Below are positions 50,697 to 58,001 of a stretch of DNA of 64,000 nt, in pieces (positions within the stretch are counted from its first letter, which is position 1; each line of letters opens with the position of its first letter). The position numbers and the translations under genes were made by a program. This DNA is from JBBRYB01 sp038238115. Lineage in GTDB: Bacteria; Actinomycetota; Actinomycetes; Propionibacteriales; Nocardioidaceae. The notes under the pieces are model-generated. The model saw only the letters and a list, made by a program, of their open reading frames with translations. It was not told the origin of the DNA and did not search any database. The stretch is taken from contig JBBRYB010000002.1 in assembly GCA_038238115.1 (NCBI GenBank), positions 62,001-126,000 of the forward strand, in the 5' to 3' direction.

Positions 50697-52337
50697 ATGA
50701 CGGAGCTCACGATCCGGTCAGAGGACATCCAAGAGGCGCTGCAGCGCTTCGTATCCGACTACCAGCCCGAAGACGCCACTCGCGAAGAGGTCGGCACCGT
50801 TGCCGAGGCGATGGACGGGATCGCCAGGGTCGAGGGTCTGCCGTCGGCGATGGCCAACGAGCTGCTGGAGTTCGAGGACGGCACTCTGGGTATCGCGCTC
50901 AACCTCGACGTCCGCGAGATCGGCGTCGTGGTCCTCGGCGACTTCTCCGGCATCGAGGAGGGCCAGCCGGTCCGACGTACCGGAGAGGTGCTCTCCGTCC
51001 CCGTCGGGGACGGCTATCTCGGCCGCGTCGTCGACCCGCTCGGCAACCCGCTCGACGGTATGGGCGAGGTCGAAAGCGAAGGGCGCCGAGCCCTGGAGCT
51101 CCAGGCGCCGTCCGTAGTCCAGCGCCGCGGCGTCCACGAGCCGCTGCAGACCGGCCTCAAGGCCATCGACTCGCTGACGCCGATCGGTCGCGGCCAGCGG
51201 CAGCTCATCATCGGCGACAGGCAGACCGGCAAGACCACCATCGCGACCGACACGATCATCAACCAGAAGCAGGTCTGGGAGACCGGGGACCCTGCCCAAC
51301 AAGTGCGCTGCATCTACGTCGCCATCGGACAGAAGGGCTCGACGATCGCGGCAGTGCGCGGCGCCCTCGAGGAAGCCGGCGCAATGGAGTACACGACCAT
51401 AGTCGCCGCGCCCGCCTCGGACGCCGCGGGGTTCAAGTACCTCGCGCCCTACACCGGCTCGGCCATCGGCCAGCACTGGATGTATGCCGGCAAGCACGTG
51501 CTGATCATCTTCGATGACCTGACCAAGCAGGCCGAGGCGTACCGCTCGGTGTCGCTGCTGCTGCGCCGGCCGCCAGGGCGTGAGGCATACCCGGGCGACG
51601 TCTTCTATCTGCACAGCCGGCTGCTCGAACGCTGCGCCAAGCTGTCGGAGGACATGGGGGCGGGTTCGATGACGGGGCTGCCGATCATCGAGACGAAGGC
51701 CAACGACATCTCCGCCTTCATCCCCACCAACGTCATCTCGATCACCGACGGTCAGATCTTCTTGCAGTCCGACCTGTTCAACGCCAACCAGCGTCCGGCG
51801 ATCGACGTCGGTCAGTCGGTGTCTCGGGTGGGCGGCGCGGCGATGGTCAAGTCGATGCGGAAGGTCACCGGGTCGCTCAAGGTCGACCTGGCCCAGTTCC
51901 GCGCGATGGAGGCGTTCGCGATGTTCGCCTCCGACCTCGATGCTGCGTCGCGGCAGCAGCTCGACCGTGGCTCGCGCCTGATGCAGCTGCTCAGGCAGCC
52001 GCAGTACTCGCCCTACCCGGTCGAGGAGCAGACGGTCTCGATCTGGGCAGGCACGACCGGCAAGCTCGACCCTGTCCCGGTCGACGACATCCTGCGCTTC
52101 GAGCGGGAGTTCCTCGACTACCTGCACCACGAGCACGCCGGTGTGCTGGACGGGATCCGGGAATCCAAGGACTTCACTGACGACACCGACAAGGCGCTGC
52201 AGAGTGCGTACGACGCGTTCGTCGACCAGTTCGAGACCAGCGAGGGCGAGTCGCTCAGGGTGGGACGTGAGGACTTCGTGGCGCTCGAGGACGAGGACGT
52301 CGAGCAGGAACAGATCGTCAAGCAGAAGCGGAGCTGA
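50697..52337 (+). CDS. atpA: F1 ATP synthase subunit alpha
   Basis: A 546-residue alpha subunit. The P-loop is GDRQTGKTTI, followed by the alpha-beta signature PAIDVGQSVSRVGG. An acidic 35-residue C-terminal tail is present, like the one that suppresses ATP hydrolysis in mycobacteria. AGAGGCGGAGAG precedes ATG 50697, after a 106-base gap from atpH. Confidence 0.96.
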   Translation: MTELTIRSEDIQEALQRFVSDYQPEDATREEVGTVAEAMDGIARVEGLPSAMANELLEFEDGTLGIALNLDVREIGVVVLGDFSGIEEGQPVRRTGEVLSVPVGDGYLGRVVDPLGNPLDGMGEVESEGRRALELQAPSVVQRRGVHEPLQTGLKAIDSLTPIGRGQRQLIIGDRQTGKTTIATDTIINQKQVWETGDPAQQVRCIYVAIGQKGSTIAAVRGALEEAGAMEYTTIVAAPASDAAGFKYLAPYTGSAIGQHWMYAGKHVLIIFDDLTKQAEAYRSVSLLLRRPPGREAYPGDVFYLHSRLLERCAKLSEDMGAGSMTGLPIIETKANDISAFIPTNVISITDGQIFLQSDLFNANQRPAIDVGQSVSRVGGAAMVKSMRKVTGSLKVDLAQFRAMEAFAMFASDLDAASRQQLDRGSRLMQLLRQPQYSPYPVEEQTVSIWAGTTGKLDPVPVDDILRFEREFLDYLHHEHAGVLDGIRESKDFTDDTDKALQSAYDAFVDQFETSEGESLRVGREDFVALEDEDVEQEQIVKQKRS

Positions 52338-52340
52338 GCC

Positions 52341-53252
52341 ATGGCCGCATCGCTGCGTGAGTTGCGGGCTCGGATCAAGTCGGTTCAGTCGACGGCCAAG
52401 ATCACCCGCGCCATGGAGCTCATCGCCGCGTCTCGCATCGTCAAGGCGCAGCAACGGACCCAGGGCGCGGCACCGTATGCCCGGGAGCTGACCCGCGCGG
52501 TGTCGGCCGTGGCGACGTACTCCAACGTCGAGCACCCGCTGACCTCGGAGCCGGAGAACCCGACCCGGGCGGCGGTCCTCGTGGTGACAAGCGACCGCGG
52601 CCTCGCCGGGGCCTACTCGTCCAGCGTGCTTCGAGAAGCCGAGCGGCTGTGCGAGAAGCTGCGCTCCGAGGGCAAGGAGGCCGACCTCTACGTCAGCGGA
52701 CGAAAGGGCGTTCTCTACTACGCATTCCGTAACCGGCCGGTCGTGCAGAGCTGGAGCGGATTTTCCGACACCCCCGCGTACGACGACGCACGCGCGATCG
52801 GTGACGCCCTGATCGCCGCATTCGTCGACACTGACGGCGAGACGGCCGTCGACGAGGTGCATGTCGTCTACACGCGCTTCAAGACGATGCTGGTACAAGA
52901 GCCCGTCGACGTGCGGCTGCTCCCGCTGGAGGTCGTCGAGGGTGAGGAGCGGCCCGACGCCGACCAGGTGCTTCCGTTGTACGAGTTCGAGCCGTCTGCG
53001 GGAGAGGTTCTCGACGCGCTGCTGCCGCGATACGTTCAGAGCCGCATCTTCTTCTGCCTGCTGCAGGCGTCCGCCTCGGAGTTGGCCGCCCGACAGCGGG
53101 CGATGAAGTCGGCGACCGACAACGCCGAAGAGCTCATCAAGAAATACAACCGAAATGCCAACCAGGCCCGCCAGGCCGGCATTACCCAAGAGATCAGCGA
53201 GATTGTCGGTGGCGTCAACGCGCTGGCCGATGCGAACGCCGGGAGTGAGTGA
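52341..53252 (+). CDS. atpG: F1 ATP synthase subunit gamma
   Basis: A 303-residue gamma subunit: N-terminal helix LRELRARIKSVQSTAKITRAM and C-terminal helix ARQAGITQEISEIVGGVNAL form the rotor coiled coil. It lies 3 bases after atpA. Confidence 0.95.
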   Translation: MAASLRELRARIKSVQSTAKITRAMELIAASRIVKAQQRTQGAAPYARELTRAVSAVATYSNVEHPLTSEPENPTRAAVLVVTSDRGLAGAYSSSVLREAERLCEKLRSEGKEADLYVSGRKGVLYYAFRNRPVVQSWSGFSDTPAYDDARAIGDALIAAFVDTDGETAVDEVHVVYTRFKTMLVQEPVDVRLLPLEVVEGEERPDADQVLPLYEFEPSAGEVLDALLPRYVQSRIFFCLLQASASELAARQRAMKSATDNAEELIKKYNRNANQARQAGITQEISEIVGGVNALADANAGSE

Positions 53253-53257
53253 GAACA

Positions 53258-54712
53258 ATGACTGCCACCGCGAACGAAACCAGCACCGAACAGTCTGGTG
53301 CCGTCGGACGCATCGCCCGAGTGACGGGCCCTGTCGTCGACGTCGAGTACGTCGGCGACGAGATCCCGGCGCTCTACAATGCCTTGCACGTCGACCTCGA
53401 GCTGGGCGACCAGAAGCGGACCCTGACCCTCGAGGTCGCCCAGCACATCGGGGAAGGCATGGTCCGCGCGATCTCCATGCAGTCCACGGACGGGCTCGTG
53501 CGTGGCGCCACTGTCACCGACACCGGAGAGGCGATCAGCGTTCCGGTCGGTGACGTGACCAAGGGGCATGTGTTCAACACCATCGGCGACTGCCTCAACC
53601 TCAAGGAGGGCGAAGAGCTCGACGTCAAGGAGCGTTGGCCGATCCACCGCAACGCGCCGGCCTTCGACGCGCTCGAGTCCAAGACCGAGATGTTCCACAC
53701 CGGCATCAAGGTCATCGACCTGCTGACGCCCTATGTCCAGGGCGGGAAGATCGGCCTGTTCGGCGGTGCGGGCGTGGGCAAGACCGTGCTGATCCAGGAG
53801 ATGATCGCCCGGGTCGCCCGTGACCACGACGGCGTGTCGGTCTTCGCGGGCGTCGGCGAGCGCACCCGTGAGGGCAACGACCTGATCGAGGAGATGACCG
53901 AGTCCGACGTGATCGGGCAGACGGCCCTCGTCTTCGGCCAGATGGACGAGCCGCCGGGCACCCGGCTCCGCGTGGCCCTGTCTGCGCTGACGATGGCGGA
54001 GTACTTCCGCGACGTGCAGAACCAGGACGTGCTCCTCTTCATCGACAACATCTTCCGCTTCACCCAGGCGGGCTCGGAGGTGTCGACGCTGCTCGGTCGG
54101 ATGCCGTCCGCCGTGGGCTACCAGCCCAACCTCGCCGACGAGATGGGAGTGCTCCAGGAGCGCATCACGTCCACCCGAGGCAACTCGATCACCTCGATGC
54201 AGGCCATCTACGTACCGGCCGACGACTACACCGACCCCGCTCCGGCGACGACGTTCGCGCACCTGGACGCCACCACGGAGCTCTCCCGCGAGATCGCCTC
54301 GCTCGGTATCTACCCGGCCGTGGACCCACTGGCCTCGACCTCGCGGATCCTTGACCCGCGCTACATCGGTCGCGAGCACTACAACACTGCGGTGCGGGTG
54401 AAGCAGATCCTGCAGCGCAACAAGGAGCTCCAGGACATCATCGCCATCCTCGGTGTCGACGAGCTCTCCGAAGAGGACAAGGTCGTGGTGGCGCGAGCCC
54501 GGCGGATCCAGCGGTTCCTGTCGCAAAACACGTACGTCGCCCGGCAGTTCACCGGGATCGAGGGCTCGACGGTGTCGCTCGACGACACCGTCGAGGCCTT
54601 CACGAAGATCTGCAACGGTGACTACGACCATGTGGCGGAGCAGGCCTTCTTCATGTGCGGCGGCCTCGACGACGTCGAGCGCAAGTGGGCCGAGATCCAG
54701 AAGGGCCTGTGA
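53258..54712 (+). CDS. atpD: F1 ATP synthase subunit beta
   Basis: A 484-residue catalytic beta subunit. Walker A is GGAGVGKTVLIQEM, the catalytic Glu is in GVGERTREGNDL, and Walker B in VLLFIDNIFRF; the C-terminal DELSEEDK is intact. ATG 53258, 5 bases after atpG; GTG 53249 would add three residues. Confidence 0.96.
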   Translation: MTATANETSTEQSGAVGRIARVTGPVVDVEYVGDEIPALYNALHVDLELGDQKRTLTLEVAQHIGEGMVRAISMQSTDGLVRGATVTDTGEAISVPVGDVTKGHVFNTIGDCLNLKEGEELDVKERWPIHRNAPAFDALESKTEMFHTGIKVIDLLTPYVQGGKIGLFGGAGVGKTVLIQEMIARVARDHDGVSVFAGVGERTREGNDLIEEMTESDVIGQTALVFGQMDEPPGTRLRVALSALTMAEYFRDVQNQDVLLFIDNIFRFTQAGSEVSTLLGRMPSAVGYQPNLADEMGVLQERITSTRGNSITSMQAIYVPADDYTDPAPATTFAHLDATTELSREIASLGIYPAVDPLASTSRILDPRYIGREHYNTAVRVKQILQRNKELQDIIAILGVDELSEEDKVVVARARRIQRFLSQNTYVARQFTGIEGSTVSLDDTVEAFTKICNGDYDHVAEQAFFMCGGLDDVERKWAEIQKGL

Positions 54713-55105
54713 ATGGCCGACTACCTGCACGTGGAGCTTGTCGCGGCGGACCGGATCGTGTGGTCGGGGGACGCCAGCACGGTGATCACCCGCACGACGG
54801 AGGGCGAGATCGGGATCCTCCTCAACCACGCGCCGGTGCTCGGCGTACTGGCCAACGGAATCGTCGAGATTCGCGCGAGTGACGGCGAGCATCTGGTCGC
54901 CGCGGTCGATGGTGGCTTCTTGTCGGTCGCCCACAACCGGGTCTCGATCCTGTCCGAGCATGCACAGCTGTCGCACGAGATCGACGTCGACGGCGCTCGA
55001 GCCGAGCTCGAGCGGGCGAGGGGGGCCGGTGACCAGGGCCCGGAGGTCGAGGCGTCTGTGCGGATGGCCGAGGCAAGGGTGAGGGCAGTCGAAACGGCTT
55101 CGTAG
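54713..55105 (+). CDS. atpC: F1 ATP synthase subunit epsilon
   Basis: A 130-residue epsilon subunit: N-terminal beta-sandwich (LHVELVAADRIVWSGDAS, GEIGILLNHAPVLGVL) and a short helical C-terminus. It starts directly after the atpD stop codon. Confidence 0.94.
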   Translation: MADYLHVELVAADRIVWSGDASTVITRTTEGEIGILLNHAPVLGVLANGIVEIRASDGEHLVAAVDGGFLSVAHNRVSILSEHAQLSHEIDVDGARAELERARGAGDQGPEVEASVRMAEARVRAVETAS

Positions 55106-55119
55106 TGTAGGAGGTGGCA

Positions 55120-55587
55120 ATGCCCTGGTGGGAGGCGATCCTCGATGGTTTGGGAGTCGTCGCCGCCGTTATTGGTGTGTGCCTCCTCTTCCTCTTCGCC
55201 CGTCGTCGCTTGCTGAGCCGGGCCGGTGGCACCTTCGAGTGCAGCGTCCGGCTGGCTGCGCTGCGCTCGGCCCGGTCGACCGCGGCGGCTTCGACGCGTG
55301 GGTGGACGCTGGGCCTCGGGCGGTATTCCGGCGACAACCTCGAGTGGTTTCGGGTCTTCTCGTTCTCGCCGCGGCCTCGCCGTGTCTTCAGCCGCTCGCT
55401 GACGGTGCTCGGACGACGTACACCGCACGGTGCCGAGGCGTTCTCCCTCTACTCGGGACACCAGGTCATCGACGTAGCGCTGCACGACGGTGGCAGGGTC
55501 GAGTTGGCCATGAGCGAAGTGGCGTTGACCGGCTTCCTCGCTTGGACCGAGGCCGCTCCGCCGGGCCACGAACGCGTGTCCACCTGA
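55120..55587 (+). CDS. DUF2550 family single-pass membrane protein
   Basis: A 155-residue protein with one N-terminal helix (about 9-28, GLGVVAAVIGVCLLFLFARR) and a compact soluble domain (FECSVRL, GWTLGLGRYSGDNLEWFRVFS). It is the DUF2550 protein that follows atpC in mycobacteria (like Rv1312). GGAGG stands 6 bases before ATG 55120. Function unknown; cotranscribed with the ATP synthase. Confidence 0.85.
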   Translation: MPWWEAILDGLGVVAAVIGVCLLFLFARRRLLSRAGGTFECSVRLAALRSARSTAAASTRGWTLGLGRYSGDNLEWFRVFSFSPRPRRVFSRSLTVLGRRTPHGAEAFSLYSGHQVIDVALHDGGRVELAMSEVALTGFLAWTEAAPPGHERVST

Positions 55588-55664
55588 AGCAGGGGGCGCC
55601 TGGGCCGGTCTTCTCATCTCCGTGCCGGGCGCGTCGGCCCCGGGCCACCTCGTAGGGTTGCGGC

Positions 55665-56246
55665 ATGGTCAACCTGACGCGTATCTACACCCGTACCGGT
55701 GACGACGGCACCACCCGGCTTGCAGACATGAGCCTGACCGGCAAGACCGATCTGCGGCTGGGCGCCTACGCCGACGTGGACGAGGCCAACTCCCAGATCG
55801 GTTACGCCCTGTCCGTGGGCGGGCTCGACGAGGATGTCCGGGAGGTGTTGCGCCAGGTGCAGAACGACCTGTTCGACGTCGGTGCGGACCTCGCGACGCC
55901 GCTCGTCGAGGCTCCGGAGTTCCCGCCGCTGCGGGTCGAGGAGGACTACGTCGACCGGCTCGAGGCCTGGTGCGACCACTACAACGAGCCGCTCGAGAAG
56001 CTGCGCTCCTTCATCCTGCCCGGCGGCACGATGGCCGGCTCCCTGCTCCACGTGGCTCGCACCGTGACCCGCCGCGCGGAAAGGTCGGGCTGGGCGGCGT
56101 ACGCCGAGCACCAGCACATCATGAACCCGCTCGCGCTCCGCTATCTGAACCGGCTCAGCGACCTGCTCTTCATCCTGGCGCGCTACGCCAACCGCGAGCG
56201 AGGTGACGTGCTCTGGCGTCCCGGCGGCGACCACACCCGCCCCTGA
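55665..56246 (+). CDS. Cob(I)alamin adenosyltransferase, PduO type
   Basis: A 193-residue PduO-type enzyme. The N-terminal ATP-binding motif TRTGDDGTTRLAD, the basic/acidic pair DVDEANSQIG, and ALRYLNRLSDLLFILAR are diagnostic. It makes adenosylcobalamin, the cofactor of the mutase encoded 1.8 kb downstream. A -10-like TAGGGT lies 6 bases before the ATG. Confidence 0.93.
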   Translation: MVNLTRIYTRTGDDGTTRLADMSLTGKTDLRLGAYADVDEANSQIGYALSVGGLDEDVREVLRQVQNDLFDVGADLATPLVEAPEFPPLRVEEDYVDRLEAWCDHYNEPLEKLRSFILPGGTMAGSLLHVARTVTRRAERSGWAAYAEHQHIMNPLALRYLNRLSDLLFILARYANRERGDVLWRPGGDHTRP

Positions 56247-56252
56247 CCCACG

Positions 56253-56292
56253 CCGACACGCCACCAACGGCCCGCTCTGGTCGGCGTGTCGG
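56253..56292 (+). terminator. Terminator hairpin after the adenosyltransferase gene
   Basis: CCGACACGCC and GGCGTGTCGG form a perfect 10-pair stem with a 20-base loop. The word TCGGCGTGTCG in it recurs near 57937 and, inverted, near 60034. Confidence 0.65.
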
Positions 56293-56405
56293 ATCTGGGC
56301 TGCTGCCTCAGCCGGCGTGTTGAGGGCCTTTGGCGGCGTCTCGGCGGTGGGGGTGGTCGGGGATAGGCTGTCGGCTCGTCACTGTGCGCGGCGTTCGGTA
56401 GGGAT

Positions 56406-56513
56406 CCCGAGTAGAGGCCCCGAGTAGAGGCCCCCGAGTACGGGCCCCGAGTAGAGGCCCCGAGTAAAGGGCGGCCCCGAGTAAAGGGCGGCCCCGAGTA
56501 AAGGGCCCCGAGT
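56406..56513 (+). repeat. Eight-copy CCCGAGT repeat array
   Basis: CCCGAGT starts at 56406, 56419, 56433, 56446, 56459, 56476, 56493 and 56507, so the spacing is 13-17 bases. Most copies continue as AGAGG or AAAGGG. The array ends 7 bases before the ribosome-binding site AGGAG of the 3-hydroxybutyryl-CoA dehydrogenase gene, so it is in its leader or promoter. Confidence 0.95.
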
Positions 56514-56529
56514 TTCCAGGAGTGCAACC

Positions 56530-57381
56530 ATGGCTGAGAAGTTGTTCGTGGTCGGAGCCGGTCTGATGGGATCCGGCATCGCCCAGGTTGCCGCCGCCGC
56601 CGGGTGGGACGTGACCCTGCGCGACGTTGACGAACCCGTGCTGGAGCGCGCGCGCCGAGGAGTTGAGAAGTCCCTCGCCAAGTTCGCCGAGAAGGGCGCG
56701 ATGAGCGCAGACGAGCGGGAGGCGGCCCTCGCAAGGATCACAACCACGACCGACCTGGAGGCAGCCGCCGACGCCGAGATCGTGGTCGAGGCTGTGTTCG
56801 AGCAGCTCGAGGTCAAGCACGAGGTGTTCACGGCGCTCGACCGGATCTGCCGCAAGGACGTCATTCTGGCCACCAACACGTCCGCTATCCCGATCACCAA
56901 GATCGCGGCGGTGACCTCGCGCGGTGAGTCCGTCGTAGGCACCCACTTCTTCTCACCGGTGCCGATGATGCGGCTGTGCGAGCTGGTTCGCGGTCATCAG
57001 ACCAGCGACCAGACGCTGGAGCGGGCGAGGGACTTCGCGGAGGCCCTGGGCAAGACCTGCATCGTCGTCAACCGCGACGTCGCCGGCTTCGTGACCACGC
57101 GGCTCATCATCGCCTTCGCGATGGAAGCCGTCGCGCTCTACGAGGCCGGCGTCGCCTCGGCCGAGGACATCGACACTGCGTGCAAGCTTGGCTTCGGCCA
57201 CCCGATGGGGCCGCTGGCAACGACGGACCTGACCGGGGTCGACATTCTCCGCGACGCCGCGCGGAACATCTACGGCGAAACGGCTCAGGACAAGTTCTTT
57301 CCGCCCGAGATCTTGTCGCGCATGGTTGACGCCGGCGAGCTCGGCCGCAAGTCCGGCCACGGGTTCTTCGACTACCGCTGA
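56530..57381 (+). CDS. 3-hydroxybutyryl-CoA dehydrogenase
   Basis: A 283-residue 3-hydroxyacyl-CoA dehydrogenase. NAD-binding motif VVGAGLMGSGIAQVAA, catalytic His in THFFSPVPMM, and GFGHPMGPLATTDL in the C-terminal helical domain; it ends in SGHGFFDYR. It interconverts acetoacetyl-CoA and 3-hydroxybutyryl-CoA. With the mutase nearby it may serve the ethylmalonyl-CoA pathway or storage-polymer metabolism. AGGAG precedes the ATG. Confidence 0.93.
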   Translation: MAEKLFVVGAGLMGSGIAQVAAAAGWDVTLRDVDEPVLERARRGVEKSLAKFAEKGAMSADEREAALARITTTTDLEAAADAEIVVEAVFEQLEVKHEVFTALDRICRKDVILATNTSAIPITKIAAVTSRGESVVGTHFFSPVPMMRLCELVRGHQTSDQTLERARDFAEALGKTCIVVNRDVAGFVTTRLIIAFAMEAVALYEAGVASAEDIDTACKLGFGHPMGPLATTDLTGVDILRDAARNIYGETAQDKFFPPEILSRMVDAGELGRKSGHGFFDYR

Positions 57382-57476
57382 GAGGCACGACACGCCCGGG
57401 ATGAGGACCGTCCGGCCGCTCAGGTATCAGCCGCCTACGGTGGAACTCCTCAGCAACACAGTGATGACAGATTGTT

Positions 57477-57490
57477 ACCAACGCATTGGT
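57477..57490 (+). promoter_or_regulatory. Small palindrome upstream of the STAS gene
   Basis: ACCAA-CGCA-TTGGT, a perfect 5-base inverted repeat in an unusually A/T-rich stretch about 90 bases before the STAS gene. It may be an operator. I could not assign a sigma factor type to this promoter region; GGGTAC at 57530-57535 and GGGTAG further on resemble SigB-type -10 elements, without a clear -35. Confidence 0.3.
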
Positions 57491-57579
57491 GAATTTTCGA
57501 GACAGGGGGGCCCGTCGAGGCAACCATATGGGTACCGAGCGCGTCATACACGGGTAGCAGTCCATCAAGGGGAGGTCTC

Positions 57580-57894
57580 ATGGTCGTCGGTTCGACGATC
57601 GCGGATCTGGTGAAGGTCGGGTCCCATCTCGACGTGCGCAACGTGGGCCAGGTGCGCGCGCTTCTGCATGACGTGATCGACGCCGCCGGTGGTGATGTCG
57701 CGGTCGATATGGCCGGTGTGGACATGATCGATGCCGCTGGGCTCGGCATGCTCACCGCTGCCCATCTGCGTGCCGAGCGGGCCGGCCACCACATGATTCT
57801 GCGCAACTGCACGGTCGAGGTGCGCCGGGTGCTCGCCGTGACCCACCTCAACCGGGTGCTCCACATCGACCGCACCCTGCAACTGTCCGCCTGA
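57580..57894 (+). CDS. STAS-domain anti-sigma-factor-antagonist-like protein lacking the phospho-serine
   Basis: A 104-residue stand-alone STAS domain: strand SHLDVRNVGQVRALLHDVI, VAVDMAGVDMIDAAGLGMLTAAH, and a C-terminal helix. In SpoIIAA-type antagonists the switch is DSSGLGV, with a phosphorylated second Ser. Here it reads DAAGLGM, so it cannot be phosphorylated there. It may be permanently active or have another role. AAGGGGAGG lies before the ATG. No kinase or anti-sigma gene is adjacent. Confidence 0.85.
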   Translation: MVVGSTIADLVKVGSHLDVRNVGQVRALLHDVIDAAGGDVAVDMAGVDMIDAAGLGMLTAAHLRAERAGHHMILRNCTVEVRRVLAVTHLNRVLHIDRTLQLSA

Positions 57895-57895
57895 C

Positions 57896-57917
57896 CGTCT
57901 CCCGCCCGGCCGAGACG
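57896..57917 (+). terminator. Weak hairpin after the STAS gene
   Basis: CGTCTC and GAGACG pair across a 10-base GC-rich loop just after the stop codon. It is followed by the repeated words ACGGCCCG and TCGGCGTGTCG at 57923-57947. Confidence 0.35.
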
Positions 57918-58001
57918 TCAGTAACGGCCCGGCCTGTCGGCGTGTCGCGGGGGCGTTGCTGGCGGGTCGGCGGAAGGGACGTGGGGCGTAGCCTCCTGCT
58001 C

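Noticed and set aside
50718..53258. An 846-codon open frame on the minus strand, antisense to atpA and atpG
   Set aside because: It mirrors highly conserved ATP synthase genes, has Leu/Arg/Asp-biased composition and no family match; it is a GC-rich antisense shadow.
53036..55120. A 694-codon minus-strand frame opposite atpD and atpC
   Set aside because: Same reason: a codon-bias shadow of conserved genes.
56308..56946. Minus-strand frames with repeated LYSGP/LGA peptides upstream of the dehydrogenase gene
   Set aside because: The peptide repeats come from the CCCGAGT DNA array; the rest is antisense to a conserved dehydrogenase.
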